Shown piece after piece: positions 48,337 to 58,589 of a stretch of DNA of 64,000 nt. The DNA lies in contig CAOLHI010000419.1 of assembly GCA_948474755.1 (NCBI GenBank), forward strand, positions 62,001 to 126,000, given 5' to 3'. Position numbers and translations under genes: made by a program. The notes under the pieces are model-generated. The model saw only the letters and a program-made list of their open reading frames with translations. It was not told where the DNA came from and ran no database searches. The stretch's first letter is position 1; the number at the start of each line of letters is the position of its first letter. Origin of the DNA: Ctenosaura bakeri (Eukaryota; Chordata; Lepidosauria; Squamata; Iguanidae).

Positions 48337-48540
48337 AGCTTGATCTGGGGTGCTTGCACCAGCTCAGGCCTCCTGGTGTGCAGGAAAATGGCTCTCGCCA
48401 CCCCTGCGCACCTGCGCAGGCCTGATCCGGGGTGCTTGCAAGCCTCTGGGCATGCAGGAAAGTGGCTCTCGTTCCCTGTGCGGGCCTGATCCGGGGCACT
48501 TGCACCAGCTCAGGTCTCTGGGCGTGTGGAGATTCGAAAG
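48337..48540 (+). repeat. GC-rich tandem repeat, about 2.7 units of 65-80 bp
   Basis: Units begin CTGATCCGGGGTGCTTGCA near 48340, 48421 and 48487, each followed by a GCAGGAAAATGGCTCTCG-like block. Unit length varies because the CACCAGCTCAGG segment is missing from the middle unit. Confidence 0.75.
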
Positions 48541-48603
48541 ATTTGATTTGCCTGTTTTGGCCCAGGGATTTGAGGATTCAGTTGGTCCATCCCTAGTATA
48601 AAT

Positions 48604-49167
48604 TATGTTGCAAGCAATGTTAAAAGTAGAACTACTTCTGGATTCCATCTCCTCCAGCCTCACTTTTACCAACTGCACACTTTAAATAACATAATTCCTT
48701 CTTACCCATCTTACTCTCCTGCCACCCTGGTAACAAGCCACATTTACTCCTAATCTACCAGTTCCTCCTGGTTCCTTCAACATCAGGTTTCACTACACAG
48801 TCAAAACACAGTGTCATTTATATAGGCATTTAAAAATCACAGTCTAAAATGCATCCAAAATTTCTTTTTTAATAAAATCTATGAGGCTGTTACACAACAA
48901 AGTATGTGGCAGGAGGGAAAAAAGAGTTTCTTTCCAAACTTTTACTAAGAATAATCTATCCCATCTCTGAGTCTGTGCTGGGATGCTATACCACAATTGT
49001 TTGTTAATTTCATTCTTGAAAGAAAGAATAGATAAGTTTAGCAATTGTCCTCCCACTGAGATAAATTTACATTTTTAACTATTTACAGTTCAGGACTTAG
49101 TGTGTGCAAAATTTACATCTGGTATTTTTCTGCAATAAGCAGCATTTTGTTTTATTTTATCGTATAA
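48604..49167. other. Unassigned interval
   Basis: No gene is recognised. Confidence 0.4.
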
Positions 49168-49275
49168 AGAATACTGTTTCCTACACAGAACATGCAGTTT
49201 TCTGCAGAGATATTATTTTCTGTGTATATAATGTTTTCTCTGTCCAGAAAATACAGTTTTCTACACAAAAAGCAC
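49168..49275. repeat. Tandem palindromic motif array, copy 2
   Basis: Diverged repeats of TTTTCTGTGNAGAAAATA-type units, related to 15285-15412. Four to five units are visible. Confidence 0.5.
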
Positions 49276-49720
49276 TATGAAAACTTTGCATAGAATATAT
49301 TCTAAACTGTAAAGATTCTTGTTAGTCCAGAATTCTCATTCCAGCTGTAGTCCTTTCTCTCAATATACTTAATGTCCCTCTTTTTCTCCATATCCATCTC
49401 AGAAAATCAAGCTTCCACTCAAAGTAAAAGACACAGACCATAGCAGGGGCTATAGGGAAATTAGGCAAGCCCCCCAGGGCCCACTATAGTACTTATAGAA
49501 CTGCCATGTAGCATTTCCAGCATGTGCAAGAGTAGCCTGTTTCAAGATGTCCAGAGAACCACTCTTTTTATCTTTCAGGGCATGCCATAAGAGGTTCAAA
49601 AAAGGATTGTTTTTGTGAGACAGTTCTGAAGGGAAATAGAAAATTGGATGGAAGAAAGAAACTGGAGAGACCTGTCTAGTCTGTAGTCTGAGCATGTGAG
49701 GTCATACTTTATAATTAAAC
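49276..49720. other. Unassigned interval
   Basis: No gene is recognised. Confidence 0.4.
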
Positions 49721-49723
49721 TGA

Positions 49724-50252
49724 GGCCCTTTCTGCACGAGGTGAGTGAATCGCTCCATGCTGTTACTTACCAGCTCTTCTTGGATCCAAAGTAATGCACA
49801 CTGTCCCTTGAGCCCTTCTGCAGGACTCCTCCATTGGTGCAGGGCGAACTGGAGCAGTGTGAAGTCTGTAGATCTGCACTGCTCCAGCTCAAAATGGCGG
49901 CTTCCTGTGGTTTCCAGCTCAAAATAGCGGCTTCCAGTGTCTTCATGGGAGTGGCCAACCACTGATGCTGGCCACACCCACAGCCCGCCTTCCACTGATC
50001 GCAGGCTCACATTGGTGTGAGCCTGCGCATCTGCACAGGTAAGTAGGAATGCAATGGAGCATTCCAGAAAATGCAAAGACTGGAATTTTCTGGTCTTTAC
50101 TTAGCACGATGGAAGACCACTTGGGGGCGGGTTGGATTGGACTGAGGTGCAGAACTAAGTTAAATAGTCCGCATGTAGTCTGATCCAAGGTGCGGACAAC
50201 CTCCGTGCCAGGACGCCTTGGCCCATTTTAACTGCCTCGTGCGGAAAGGGCC
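49724..50252 (+). mobile_element. GC-rich GGCC-ended MITE, family N, copy 3 (TSD TGA)
   Basis: A 529-bp element with ends GGCCCTTTCTGCAC and inverted GTGCGGAAAGGGCC, flanked by TGA (49721-49723, 50253-50255). Shares the GGAGCAGTG, CTCAAAATGGCGGCTTC and AGGCTCACATTGGTGTGAGC blocks with the other family-N copies. A GGTAAGT motif on the - strand (49765-49770) begins 41 bp from the left end; another GTAAGT lies at 50039-50044 on the + strand. A TCAAAATGGCGGCTTCC-like unit is duplicated near 49890-49940. Confidence 0.85.
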
Positions 50253-50441
50253 TGAGGTGAAGAAGATATGGCCTAGGTTTGGCATGTAGCTTCCCCAAAG
50301 ATGTGTTTGTACCTCCAACTCCCAGACTAAAATTCATGTATTCCTCCTTATACAAATACTTTCTGATATGGTAATAATAGGATAGTTTCCTTTTCCAAAT
50401 ATAAGAAATTAATTCAGGCTATGGTAGACTGAGAAGCATTA

Positions 50442-50625
50442 GGTCTCTTTCACACTACGTCATTATAGTACACTGATGCCACTTTATCTGCTATGGCTCC
50501 ATCCTATGAAATCCTGGGATTTGTATTTTTTGCAGTGTTTAGACTTCTCTGCCAGGGAACTCAAATGCCTCACCAAGCTATAAATCCTAGGATTCTGTGG
50601 GATGCCTCAGTGGCTTTGAAAGCAT
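50442..50625. mobile_element. MITE related to family M, second subtype
   Basis: TTTCACACTACG..., ATGCCACTTTATCTGC, GGCTCCATCCTATG, ATCCTGGGATTTGTA and the inverted GCTATAAATCCTAGGATTC form a foldback like 43986-44155. This subtype is familiar from other lizard genomes. The ends have decayed and run into an L2 fragment. Confidence 0.6.
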
Positions 50626-50639
50626 CAACAAAGGTATCT

Positions 50640-51855
50640 TTCAGGGCTACCTCTCTGGATCAAATTTCTGGGCGCTGCTTTAAAGTCCTTCTTGGAAGGG
50701 CAAACTGAGAAGGTTGTGCTGAGAGATGCCTGTTTTGGACTCTGGCCATTGGCCTCTGTGGTCCCCCTGGACTTGGTTTTGTCCCCAGTGCTTTTAATCT
50801 CTACATGAAACCACTGGGAAAGATTATCCAGAGTTTTGGGGTTCTGTGTCACCAGTACACTGATAACACCCAACTCTGACTCTTTTCCTACCTAACTCCA
50901 AAGAAGCTGGGTCTGTACTAAACCAGTATCTGCTGTTAGTAATGGACTTGATGAGCATGAACAGATTGAATCTTAGTCTAGACAAGACAGAGGTGCTCTT
51001 GATCAGTTTTAGGGCAGACCAGGGAATAGGGATTCAGCCCTTGCTACATCAGGTTACATTTCCCCTGAAATTTCAGGCTTTAGTGTACTCCTGGACTCAG
51101 ATCTGAATGCTCAAGTTTTGGTGGTGGCCAAGGGTGTGTCTGCACACTGAAAACTAATGTGCTAGCTCTCCCTGTTCCCAGAGATATCAGTTTTGGTTAT
51201 GATGACATGTGTCTTCATTACATTCCTTTTGGATTACTCTATGGGGAAACTTCAGAAACTTCAGTGTGTCCAACCACGTTATAGGGAACATATAACTTGC
51301 CTGATGAAACAGCTTCAATGGCTACCAGTCTGTTTCTGGGCAGAATTCAAAGTTCTGGTTATAAACTTCAAGCTCCTACATGGCTTAGGTCCAGACTTTC
51401 TGAAAGACTGTATTGTCCTAGACAATCTTGTCCAAGTTTTAAGTTCTTCAGGGGAGGACCTTTTTTTCTATCTCATCACCATCGCAGGTGTGTTGGTGAG
51501 AACATGGGAGGGAACTTGCTCAGTGGCTGTTTCTGGGTATGGAACTTCCTCTTACAGGAGGTTTGGTTGACAGTTTCTCTACCCTCTTTCAACCAGCAGG
51601 CAAAGACTTTTTTAAAGATTCAGACAGATCTTTGGTTCTTAAATCATGAGGCAGAAGGATATTTTCAATGTGTTTTGCTGTGCTTTTATCTTTTAAACTA
51701 TGTTTTAAATTGTTTCTGTTACCTGCTGTTTAAATAGGATTTTTTTTAATTGTGTAATAAAATTTTAGCTGAACTTTATTTTAAATTGGTGTAAGCCACT
51801 TTGGGTCCTATGCCTGGAAAAAGGCAAGGTATTTATTAACTAAATACAAAAATAA
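50640..51855 (+). pseudogene. L2-type LINE, 5'-truncated, inactive
   Basis: + strand order: a PSAFNLYMKPLGKIIQSFGVLCHQ segment followed by the catalytic box, which reads YTDN instead of YADD (50856-50867); LDKTEVLL-like; then LQKLQCVQPRYREHI, LQWLPVCFWAEFKVLVINFKLLHGLGPDFL (51193-51570) and the serine-rich C-terminal part. The 3' UTR has GTAAGCCACTTTGGGTCC and ends in an ATAAACT tail near 51855. Stops and frame changes between the segments show that it is dead. Confidence 0.82.
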
Positions 51856-53697
51856 ACTCATATACAAGCACGTTGAAAGTGTGAGGTCAGGAAAGCAATG
51901 AAAAACAACACCAGGGAGAAGTGATAGGTGCAGTGGCAGTGTGGAAGGAGCAAGTGATGTAGGCATTAACATGATGGATGATGCAGGAAAAGGAGAAGTG
52001 GTGGTACAAGGTGAGGGAAGGGTGGAGAGGAATCAAACAGTGGTGTTCAAGAAGGAAAAAGAACATGGCAAAAGTATAAGTTGAGGCAAAGAAGGGAGAC
52101 AGGTGAGTAACAAAGGGAAACATTGCAGAGGAATGAAGTAAGGCAAGAGAGGGGAAAGAAGATGAGACCTGCAGTGGGAAGGTGAAAGAGAAGTACCCCA
52201 AAATCAGACAGCCTGCCCCAAATTTATTAGTGTATCTGAAGAAGTGGACTGAAATTCACAAAGTCTCATAGATTGCTCCCTATTCTAACTGCACTCAACT
52301 CATGGATTATCATCCATTTATCTTCTTGCAAGTCTTTAAACATTATATTAGAAAACAGAATCACTACCAGACCAAAAGGTAAGTCATTGACCATCATGTC
52401 TTTACCAGTTTCCAGAGTAATACGTCAATACACCTTACTCTGAGGTTGGAATGAATGGATCTGCCAGTTTAACTTTTTCCCACATTTAAATGCTTTTTCA
52501 TTATCAAGAAATGTGCAAATATTGTGATGTTCTTGTGAAAAACAAGTGAATAATATGCTCATCTGTCTGCACTGGCAAGATTCAATAGGTTGAGTTATTT
52601 CTAGTATGGAGAAGATCAGATTGTTGTCCTGTTGTTGTTGCCTTCCACAGGGCCTATGCAGACAGTCCTGTTTTCTTCCACATTCTTTTCTTTAATGTGA
52701 GTTTTCTTGTTTAGGAATAAATGAGAAGGTTTCAGTAAGTTATTATCAAAAATGGACCAGCAATACCTGGTTATGGAGGGTTCCTTAACTTTGCTGACTG
52801 CAGACAGTACTAGCAATGCACAAACCATGTGAGACCCCTGTTCTTTTTGTAATGAGCACACATTTGAGATCACTGTGCAAACATTTCATAGTGCTTCATC
52901 CATCTTAATATATTTGTTTACTACAATTAACATTTGCCGAGTAACCTCTGGAGTTAGGAGAATAAACAGAGCCATTTTAGATTCAGTAAGATCAGGCAAT
53001 TTGATGTTTTCCACAGCTAAAGCTGAAGCAAACAGCATTTGTGCTTCATGAATAATTGTTAAAAATTCTCTTGGACTTCTGTTTGGATTCTTTATGTATG
53101 GAATCTCACTGGAAAATATCACACATGAGGATCACAACACAGGAGGTCCTTTATACACACTTTGCTCAGTACTGGTTATCCTGGGTCAAAGGAAGGAATT
53201 TTTCAGTCTTTCTGAAGAGTCTAGGAACTGCATCTGGAATATTATGGATGGAAAATTTCAGATGCCTATTTTCTATAACAATAAGTTCAGTTCCTGACTC
53301 ACCATTGTCAACATGTTTCCAAGAAGATTAAGGATGTGTATGTCTGTGGACACCTTGTCTAGTTAGTGCTTTGAGCATGCCAACGAAATATATATTTAGG
53401 GTGTTTTTGCCCTATAAAAAAGTGCTTCTGCTTGATCAAGGCAGAACATACCATTTTCACCTTCTCAGGAGCAGCTTTCTGTGGAAGACATGGATGAGTA
53501 AGTTCACAGAAACAGCAAAAGACATCTGCAGGAAGGACCACTTCTGCTAAAGTATGCGTCACCAGTCTTTCTGGACTTGGGATATGCGGAATGTTTAGAA
53601 AGTGTCATGAGTGTCATCACAAAATCACTGCCATAAAGGCAGTGGAGGCTGATGAGTCCCTGTCAATAGGGTAGGGAATCTCCTCTGGATGTTAATC
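51856..53697. other. Unassigned interval with short open frames on both strands
   Basis: Frames at 52886-53122 (-), 53094-53297 (+) and 53359-53562 (-) are open for 67-78 codons but match no family I know. No gene is called. A purine-rich, coding-free stretch lies at 51890-52200. Confidence 0.35.
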
Positions 53698-53700
53698 TGA

Positions 53701-54072
53701 GAGCCTTTCTACCCTATACTGTTAAAGTGCTATTATTCCACTTTCGTTCAAATCTCTTTATTAACTGATATAACAATATAACCATGTTTAATCTTCAAAT
53801 TTCCATACACTATAAATCTGTTTAAACATATTAAAAACAAAAACGAGGAGTTGAGGAATTTTGATCTGGACTAATGGTTTCTTTTACATAAGCGATGTAC
53901 ATATATTATTCCACTTTCAACATCCTGTAGAATTCTGGTGTTTGTAGTTTACTGAAGCCAAAGATCTCTGGCTGAGAATTCTAATTGCCCCTTCCTAAAC
54001 TGTAAACCCAAGGATTCCATAGGATGTTAAAGTGGAATAATAGCACTATAACAGTGTAGTGTGGAAAGGCCC
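53701..54072. mobile_element. GGCC-ended MITE, family M, copy 8, split by retroposon (TSD TGA)
   Basis: Left piece 53701-53745 and right piece 53919-54072 form a family-M element flanked by TGA (53698-53700, 54073-54075). The arm TATTATTCCACTTTC appears twice because a retroposon duplicated it. Confidence 0.85.
53746..53903 (-). mobile_element. 158-bp retroposon (5'-truncated LINE 3' end), 15-bp TSD
   Basis: A 158-bp insertion flanked by perfect TATTATTCCACTTTC duplications (53731-53745, 53904-53918). On the - strand it ends with AATAAAGAGATTTGAAC, a poly(A) signal 11 bp from the terminus, and has no long A tail. The length and duplication indicate target-primed reverse transcription. The parent LINE is not identified; the same terminus appears at 63860-63881. 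Confidence 0.85.
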
Positions 54073-54075
54073 TGA

Positions 54076-55265
54076 ACTTCAAAGGAGCTATCCATGCTGC
54101 TCAGCGTTGTCTCTCAAATACGTTTAGGCATTATAGATAACACATTTAAAATTTGTGTCAGAACCCAGAATAGGTTCACTACACTTTTGACATGAATGCC
54201 ACTAATTGCCACTTCATGGTTCACATTCAATAATCATCTCTCTTAGACACGTCTTTCCTCCCCCACCCCCAGTTAGTGATGACTGGGAAAATGCGTTTCT
54301 TTGATGACATGCTCTATCCTATTTCAAAGTCTGCTCAAGATCAACAAAAGCCAGGAAGACATTATGGAGAGTGGAAGACAAAGAAGAACAGGTGAGTTCT
54401 GCTGTTTTCCAGTTGCCCAAGGTTAATTTGATAAATAAGTAAACAGAAAATTCAGAGCTACAGCAACTGCCAGGAGAGTTGTCTGGCTTGCTGCAGTGCT
54501 TCCAGGTCTAGCATTGCTGCATCCAAACATAAGAAGAACAATTGCTGGACACATCAAAAGATCCATCTAGTCCAGTATTCTTCTCTTTCCCCTCCTCCTC
54601 TCTCTCTTTTTCTCCCTCCATTGTTAGATGCACATAATATGTGTCTTTGTACTGCTATACGCATTGATGTGCACTTTTGTGTATATATTTGTGTCTCTGT
54701 GTTTGGTCACAAATAATTCTGGGTAGCCGATGTAGCTGCTGATTTATTTGCTTAGTATAAATTTGGTCTATAGCAAAAAAACAAAAAAGGAAAAAAGTTA
54801 TGTACCGTATATTTTAAGAGCATAATTAAAACTGAAGTCCTTACTTCACCAAATCGTCAGCTTCTCCCAGTTGCTTACTCTAATTTACATAATTCTCCCC
54901 AGTCCTCATTTTTTTCTGATAAGTAGCCCCATGCAATCTTATTCTAACCCATTCCTTCTGGCTACTCTCATGTAAAGCTGGTAAGTTAGCAAAATATATT
55001 CCTACTGGAAATTCCCAGTGAAAGACTTCATGAGGTCCATAACCTGAAATGGCTGAGAAAAAAACCCCCACATTTTAAATAAAAGTTAAAAAGATGTCCT
55101 CCTACTACTGTTAGAGAAAGCAAGCACTAGACATTTCTGCTGACATAAAATTATTTCCTGGAAGATCCTGCACAAATGGCAAAAAATCAGCTGATAAAAC
55201 AAATCCAGACAGTGCCTCTTAAACTGTATCTTCTGTCTTATTGTTCCAGCTGCATAAGATTTCAG
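54076..55265. other. Unassigned interval
   Basis: No gene is called. A - strand frame at 54880-55071 follows a TTTTTTTCTCAG acceptor-like site but has no known domain. Confidence 0.35.
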
Positions 55266-55313
55266 TTTTTGTTATGTACTTTCAAACTGTTTTTGTTATG
55301 TACTTTCAAACTG
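55266..55313 (+). repeat. Perfect tandem duplication, 2 x 24 bp
   Basis: The 24-base unit beginning TTTTTGTTATGTACTTTCAA occurs twice in direct succession, at the 3' end of the - strand SINE that follows. Confidence 0.9.
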
Positions 55314-55465
55314 AGACCCTAAGGTGAACCTATCATGGGGTTTCTGGGGCTGAGAGTATGTGATGTGCCCAAGGAAAATCACTGTGGATTTCCATGACTG
55401 AGTGGGGAATTGACCTCTGGTCTCCAGGGACGTAGTCCAATACTCAAACCACTATCCCTCTGTGT
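55290..55465 (-). mobile_element. tRNA-derived SINE
   Basis: On the - strand: GTGGTTTGAGTATTGGACTA, CTGGAGACCAGAGGTCAATT, CATGGAAATCCACAGTG, CTCTCAGCCCCAGAAACCCC and TTCACCTTAGGGTCTC, the same order as the SINE at 61793-61977. About 175 bp; diverged. Confidence 0.7.
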
Positions 55466-55466
55466 A

Positions 55467-57454
55467 AAATTAGGTTATTTGGAACTTCCTTCTATATAAA
55501 TGAGGGGAAAAAATTAGCTCTATGTGATCTCCAAGCTATGCAACAAGATAGAGTAAAAGTAAAACTGTTAAGTTAGAAAGAAGTGGTAAAATCAGATCAG
55601 GACACCCTAGTGAAGTCATGCAACTAGGGATAGGCAAATCTGTTAGTTTCATTTATTCCTGTGTCTGAAAATCTGCTAATTTCAATTTCTCCCACATACT
55701 CCCGAATATTTTTTTTTTAAAAAATCTTTCTTTTGAGTAGATGACAAAAATATGATAGTTGAAAAGTTCTCCTAAAAACAAAGAGGAAAGAAATTTCTAT
55801 TCTCACCCATCTCCAGTTTGGAATATTTCCCATAAATGTAGGTAGCAGCTGATGTCTCCCATGTCAGTGAGGTGATAGATCTGCTCTGGTTTCTATTCTG
55901 AATTTTAAAGGAGATATCCATGGTGCTGAACTGCATCCTGAAAGATAGGTTTGGTACCTTGGGTAGCTCCTTTAATATGCAGACTAAAAAGTGATGAGGC
56001 TTTACTGCCCCATGGAACTCACTCGTTGCCATTATTTGCCCTGAAAGGTCGTCTTCTTACTTCTGTTGGTAGATTTTGTGTTATCTATCCAGTCGTATAA
56101 GAACTTTAAAAATCTGCCATGATAATTCTTCAGTTAAATTTATGGAAATGAGATGCTCTGATTCTGTGTAATCTTTTACAGGAAATTTTGTTTCTAATCT
56201 GAAAATATTAACACCAAAGATGCAACTCTTGATATTAGTTCAGAAACATCATTCCTAATGAGGACCAGCTGATGTATATACTTGGGTATTAGGAAATGTT
56301 GAATAACTCATGTAATGGATAATCAAGAGCTGCTTCACAGAGTTATCACTTGATGAATGGAACATCAAGCTGCTTATCAGTGAAGAGAGTTTATATGCTT
56401 GGCTGCTTTCCATCAAAAGAAATGATATGTCTCTTAATATAGGAACCTGGCATAGTTCTTCAGGAGCTGTGCAGAAAGATCCCTGGATGAGCAGGGGAAA
56501 AAGTAGTTCTTAACCACCATTGATTTTGGGGATGCTGTGTTACAGTAAATACAGAATTTTCTCCTTCTCCTTCTTGAAACACTGAAACATAAACCTGAGA
56601 GTTTTTGCATGCATGTTTGTAATATATCCCATTGTTCACGTCGGATATAATTCTACTAGTTAAAGGATGAACCAGTTTTTGAAAACATCTAGGGGTTTTC
56701 CCTCCTATTTCTTCCAATGTTTCTACTGAGATTGCATTTTGCCACAGAGGTGTAAGGATTAATTAGGCATTTGTGGAAAATCACATGTGAGTTAAAAATC
56801 ATCTATATAATTTTTAAAGATTGTGTTAGATGATTATAACCTTATTCCACTGAAATTATGAGCTCTGTTTATCTGGTGGTGATGGCTAATGGGGATGTAG
56901 CTATGTAAGCAGCTCATCACTTCACTGAATGCCTGTTAAGTTTTGGAATTGCTGCTATTAAGGAAAATCACTGTTTACAACTCTGGTAGTTTAAATTAAC
57001 CAGATGTGGTCTCTCCTGTTTGTTTCTTTCTTCTAATGTGATGAAAATTTCATGCTAAACCCAAAGATAGATGGAACTGCTGATTTTACATTATAACTAT
57101 TTTCTCATCACTTTTCATAGGATAAGCACAAATTGGATCCTATGAATTGTATTGTCACTTAGTTTCAGTCAATTCATTATTGTTTATTCTCACTTAATTC
57201 ATATTGTCTTCTATCCTCTTAGTGAGAATGTTCAACAGGAGCTCTGTCACTAAAGGCCACTGTTTCTGAAGGTCTGGAGACTCCAAGATTTCTCTAACAG
57301 TTCTTTTCTTTTGTAACTTCTAGAATGAGGCTATAATTGATCCTTTTCTTTCTAGATTTATCGCCAGAGAAAACATGTTTTATGTACATTACTGTTTATT
57401 GACAGAATTCTCTCTATTATTGTACTTGTAAATAGGCAGTTATTTAATGAACTG
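55467..57454. other. Unassigned interval with two open frames on - strand
   Basis: The - strand frames 55772-56032 (86 codons) and 56460-56717 (85 codons) are open. The first is preceded by CTTTCAG and followed, within the frame, by GGTGAGAATA, so an exon of about 245 bp is conceivable. I recognise no domain in either and call no gene. Confidence 0.3.
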
Positions 57455-57598
57455 TTGAAGAAACAGTCATGTTAGTCTCTTGTAGCATAAAAAGGAGGAA
57501 GAGAGGGGAAAAAAGAAATGTGGCAACACCTTTAAGACTAACTGATTTTTATTTTAGCATGAGCTTTCATGGATATTAACCTACTTTTTTTGGATGCA
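57455..57598 (+). repeat. Interspersed repeat, GTCATGTTAGTCTC family
   Basis: GTCATGTTAGTCTCTTGTAG, GTGGCAACACCTTTAAGACT and TTTAGCATGAGCTTTCATGG. A widespread reptile repeat, also at 46437-46547 and reversed at 61730-62040. LTR copy E is inserted at its right end. Confidence 0.65.
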
Positions 57599-57602
57599 GT
57601 AC

Positions 57603-58551
57603 TGTTACCCTGTGTTTTGGGGGGTCCCGGGAGGGGCACCCCATTGCCAAATAAAATACCAATTGGGGGAAATTAGCTAGAGCACTCTTTTGGCTAACGA
57701 GAGGCAGGGTAACTTTGCAAGGATCTTTAAACCCAATGTCTATGGCTTCAGGTCAGGGAACAGGCACCCAGGTTTAAAAGTAACCAAAAATAACAGTTTT
57801 ATTGAGAAACAACAGAAAATAAACAACACACACACTAACTAACTGGGAAACGGAATTGGAGAGCTTAAGGATAGGCAATACGACACCTGGTCTCGTTGTC
57901 CTTGGAGAGAGAGAGATGGGGTTCCGAAGAAGAAAACTCAGCGTGGCTGGCTGAGGGGAGTTCCCTTAGACGACCAGCAGCAGGGTGGGATGGCAGTCCA
58001 AAGTAGTCCCAAGAGGGGAAGCAGACTCAGTTATGGAGAACTGAGGAGAAAACTTCATTGGACAGAGCGGCAGCAAGGCTGGATGGAAATCCAGGGTGAT
58101 CCAAAGTAATCCAAAGACCATTTGAAAATGAGGGGTTTTTATAGAGGAGAAGGTGCCTGCTGGCTATGGCAAGGCAGGTGAGAACAAAAGGAGTTTTGGT
58201 GCTGGACAAAGGATTTGGAAAGGTCAGATTTAACATGATGAGCTTAACACTTGATGACAATAGTTTAAATGTCTTGTTTACCGGACTGGCTCTACTGAGA
58301 GCCGCACAGCTCTCTATTGTGAAGTTTGCAAGTGGAAGTTCCCTGAAGCGAGGAGCGAAGCTTGGGTTGCTAGCCTCAATAGAGTCTGGAATGTGAAACC
58401 ATTAGCGGCCGCACTCATGTCCGTGCTTGTCCAGAGAACCTCGCAAACACGTGGAGTGAGGTGACTGAAAGCAGGTCCACCTAAGACCAAATTGGATGAT
58501 ATCAAAGTGATATCTGGGGTCCTCACCTACCGTGCCATACCGGAAGTAACA
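57603..58551 (-). mobile_element. ERV solo LTR, family 1, copy E (TSD GTAC)
   Basis: A 949-bp LTR with TGTTACCCTG opening and AAGTAACA closing on the + strand, and perfect GTAC duplications (57599-57602, 58552-58555). On the - strand it has a TATAAAAA box near 58135-58142 and AATAAA near 57798-57803. It contains an extra block at about 58021-58090 similar to that of copy D, so D and E may form a subfamily. Confidence 0.93.
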
Positions 58552-58589
58552 GTACTAAGCAATATTAAGGCCTCAGGCATAAAGCATAT

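Larger units (their letters stand above)
47338..48595. mobile_element. hAT non-autonomous transposon, 1258 bp (TSD GTATAAAT)
   Basis: Ends TAGAGATGGGACAAATCC and inverted counterpart TAGGGATGGACCAACTG, flanked by a perfect 8-bp repeat GTATAAAT (47330-47337, 48596-48603). TAGGGATG-type termini with 8-bp duplications define hAT elements. No transposase frame is present. The body is a patchwork: a SINE-like block (about 47690-47765), a 70-bp palindrome (47812-47881) and two tandem arrays (48074-48262, 48337-48540). Confidence 0.85.
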
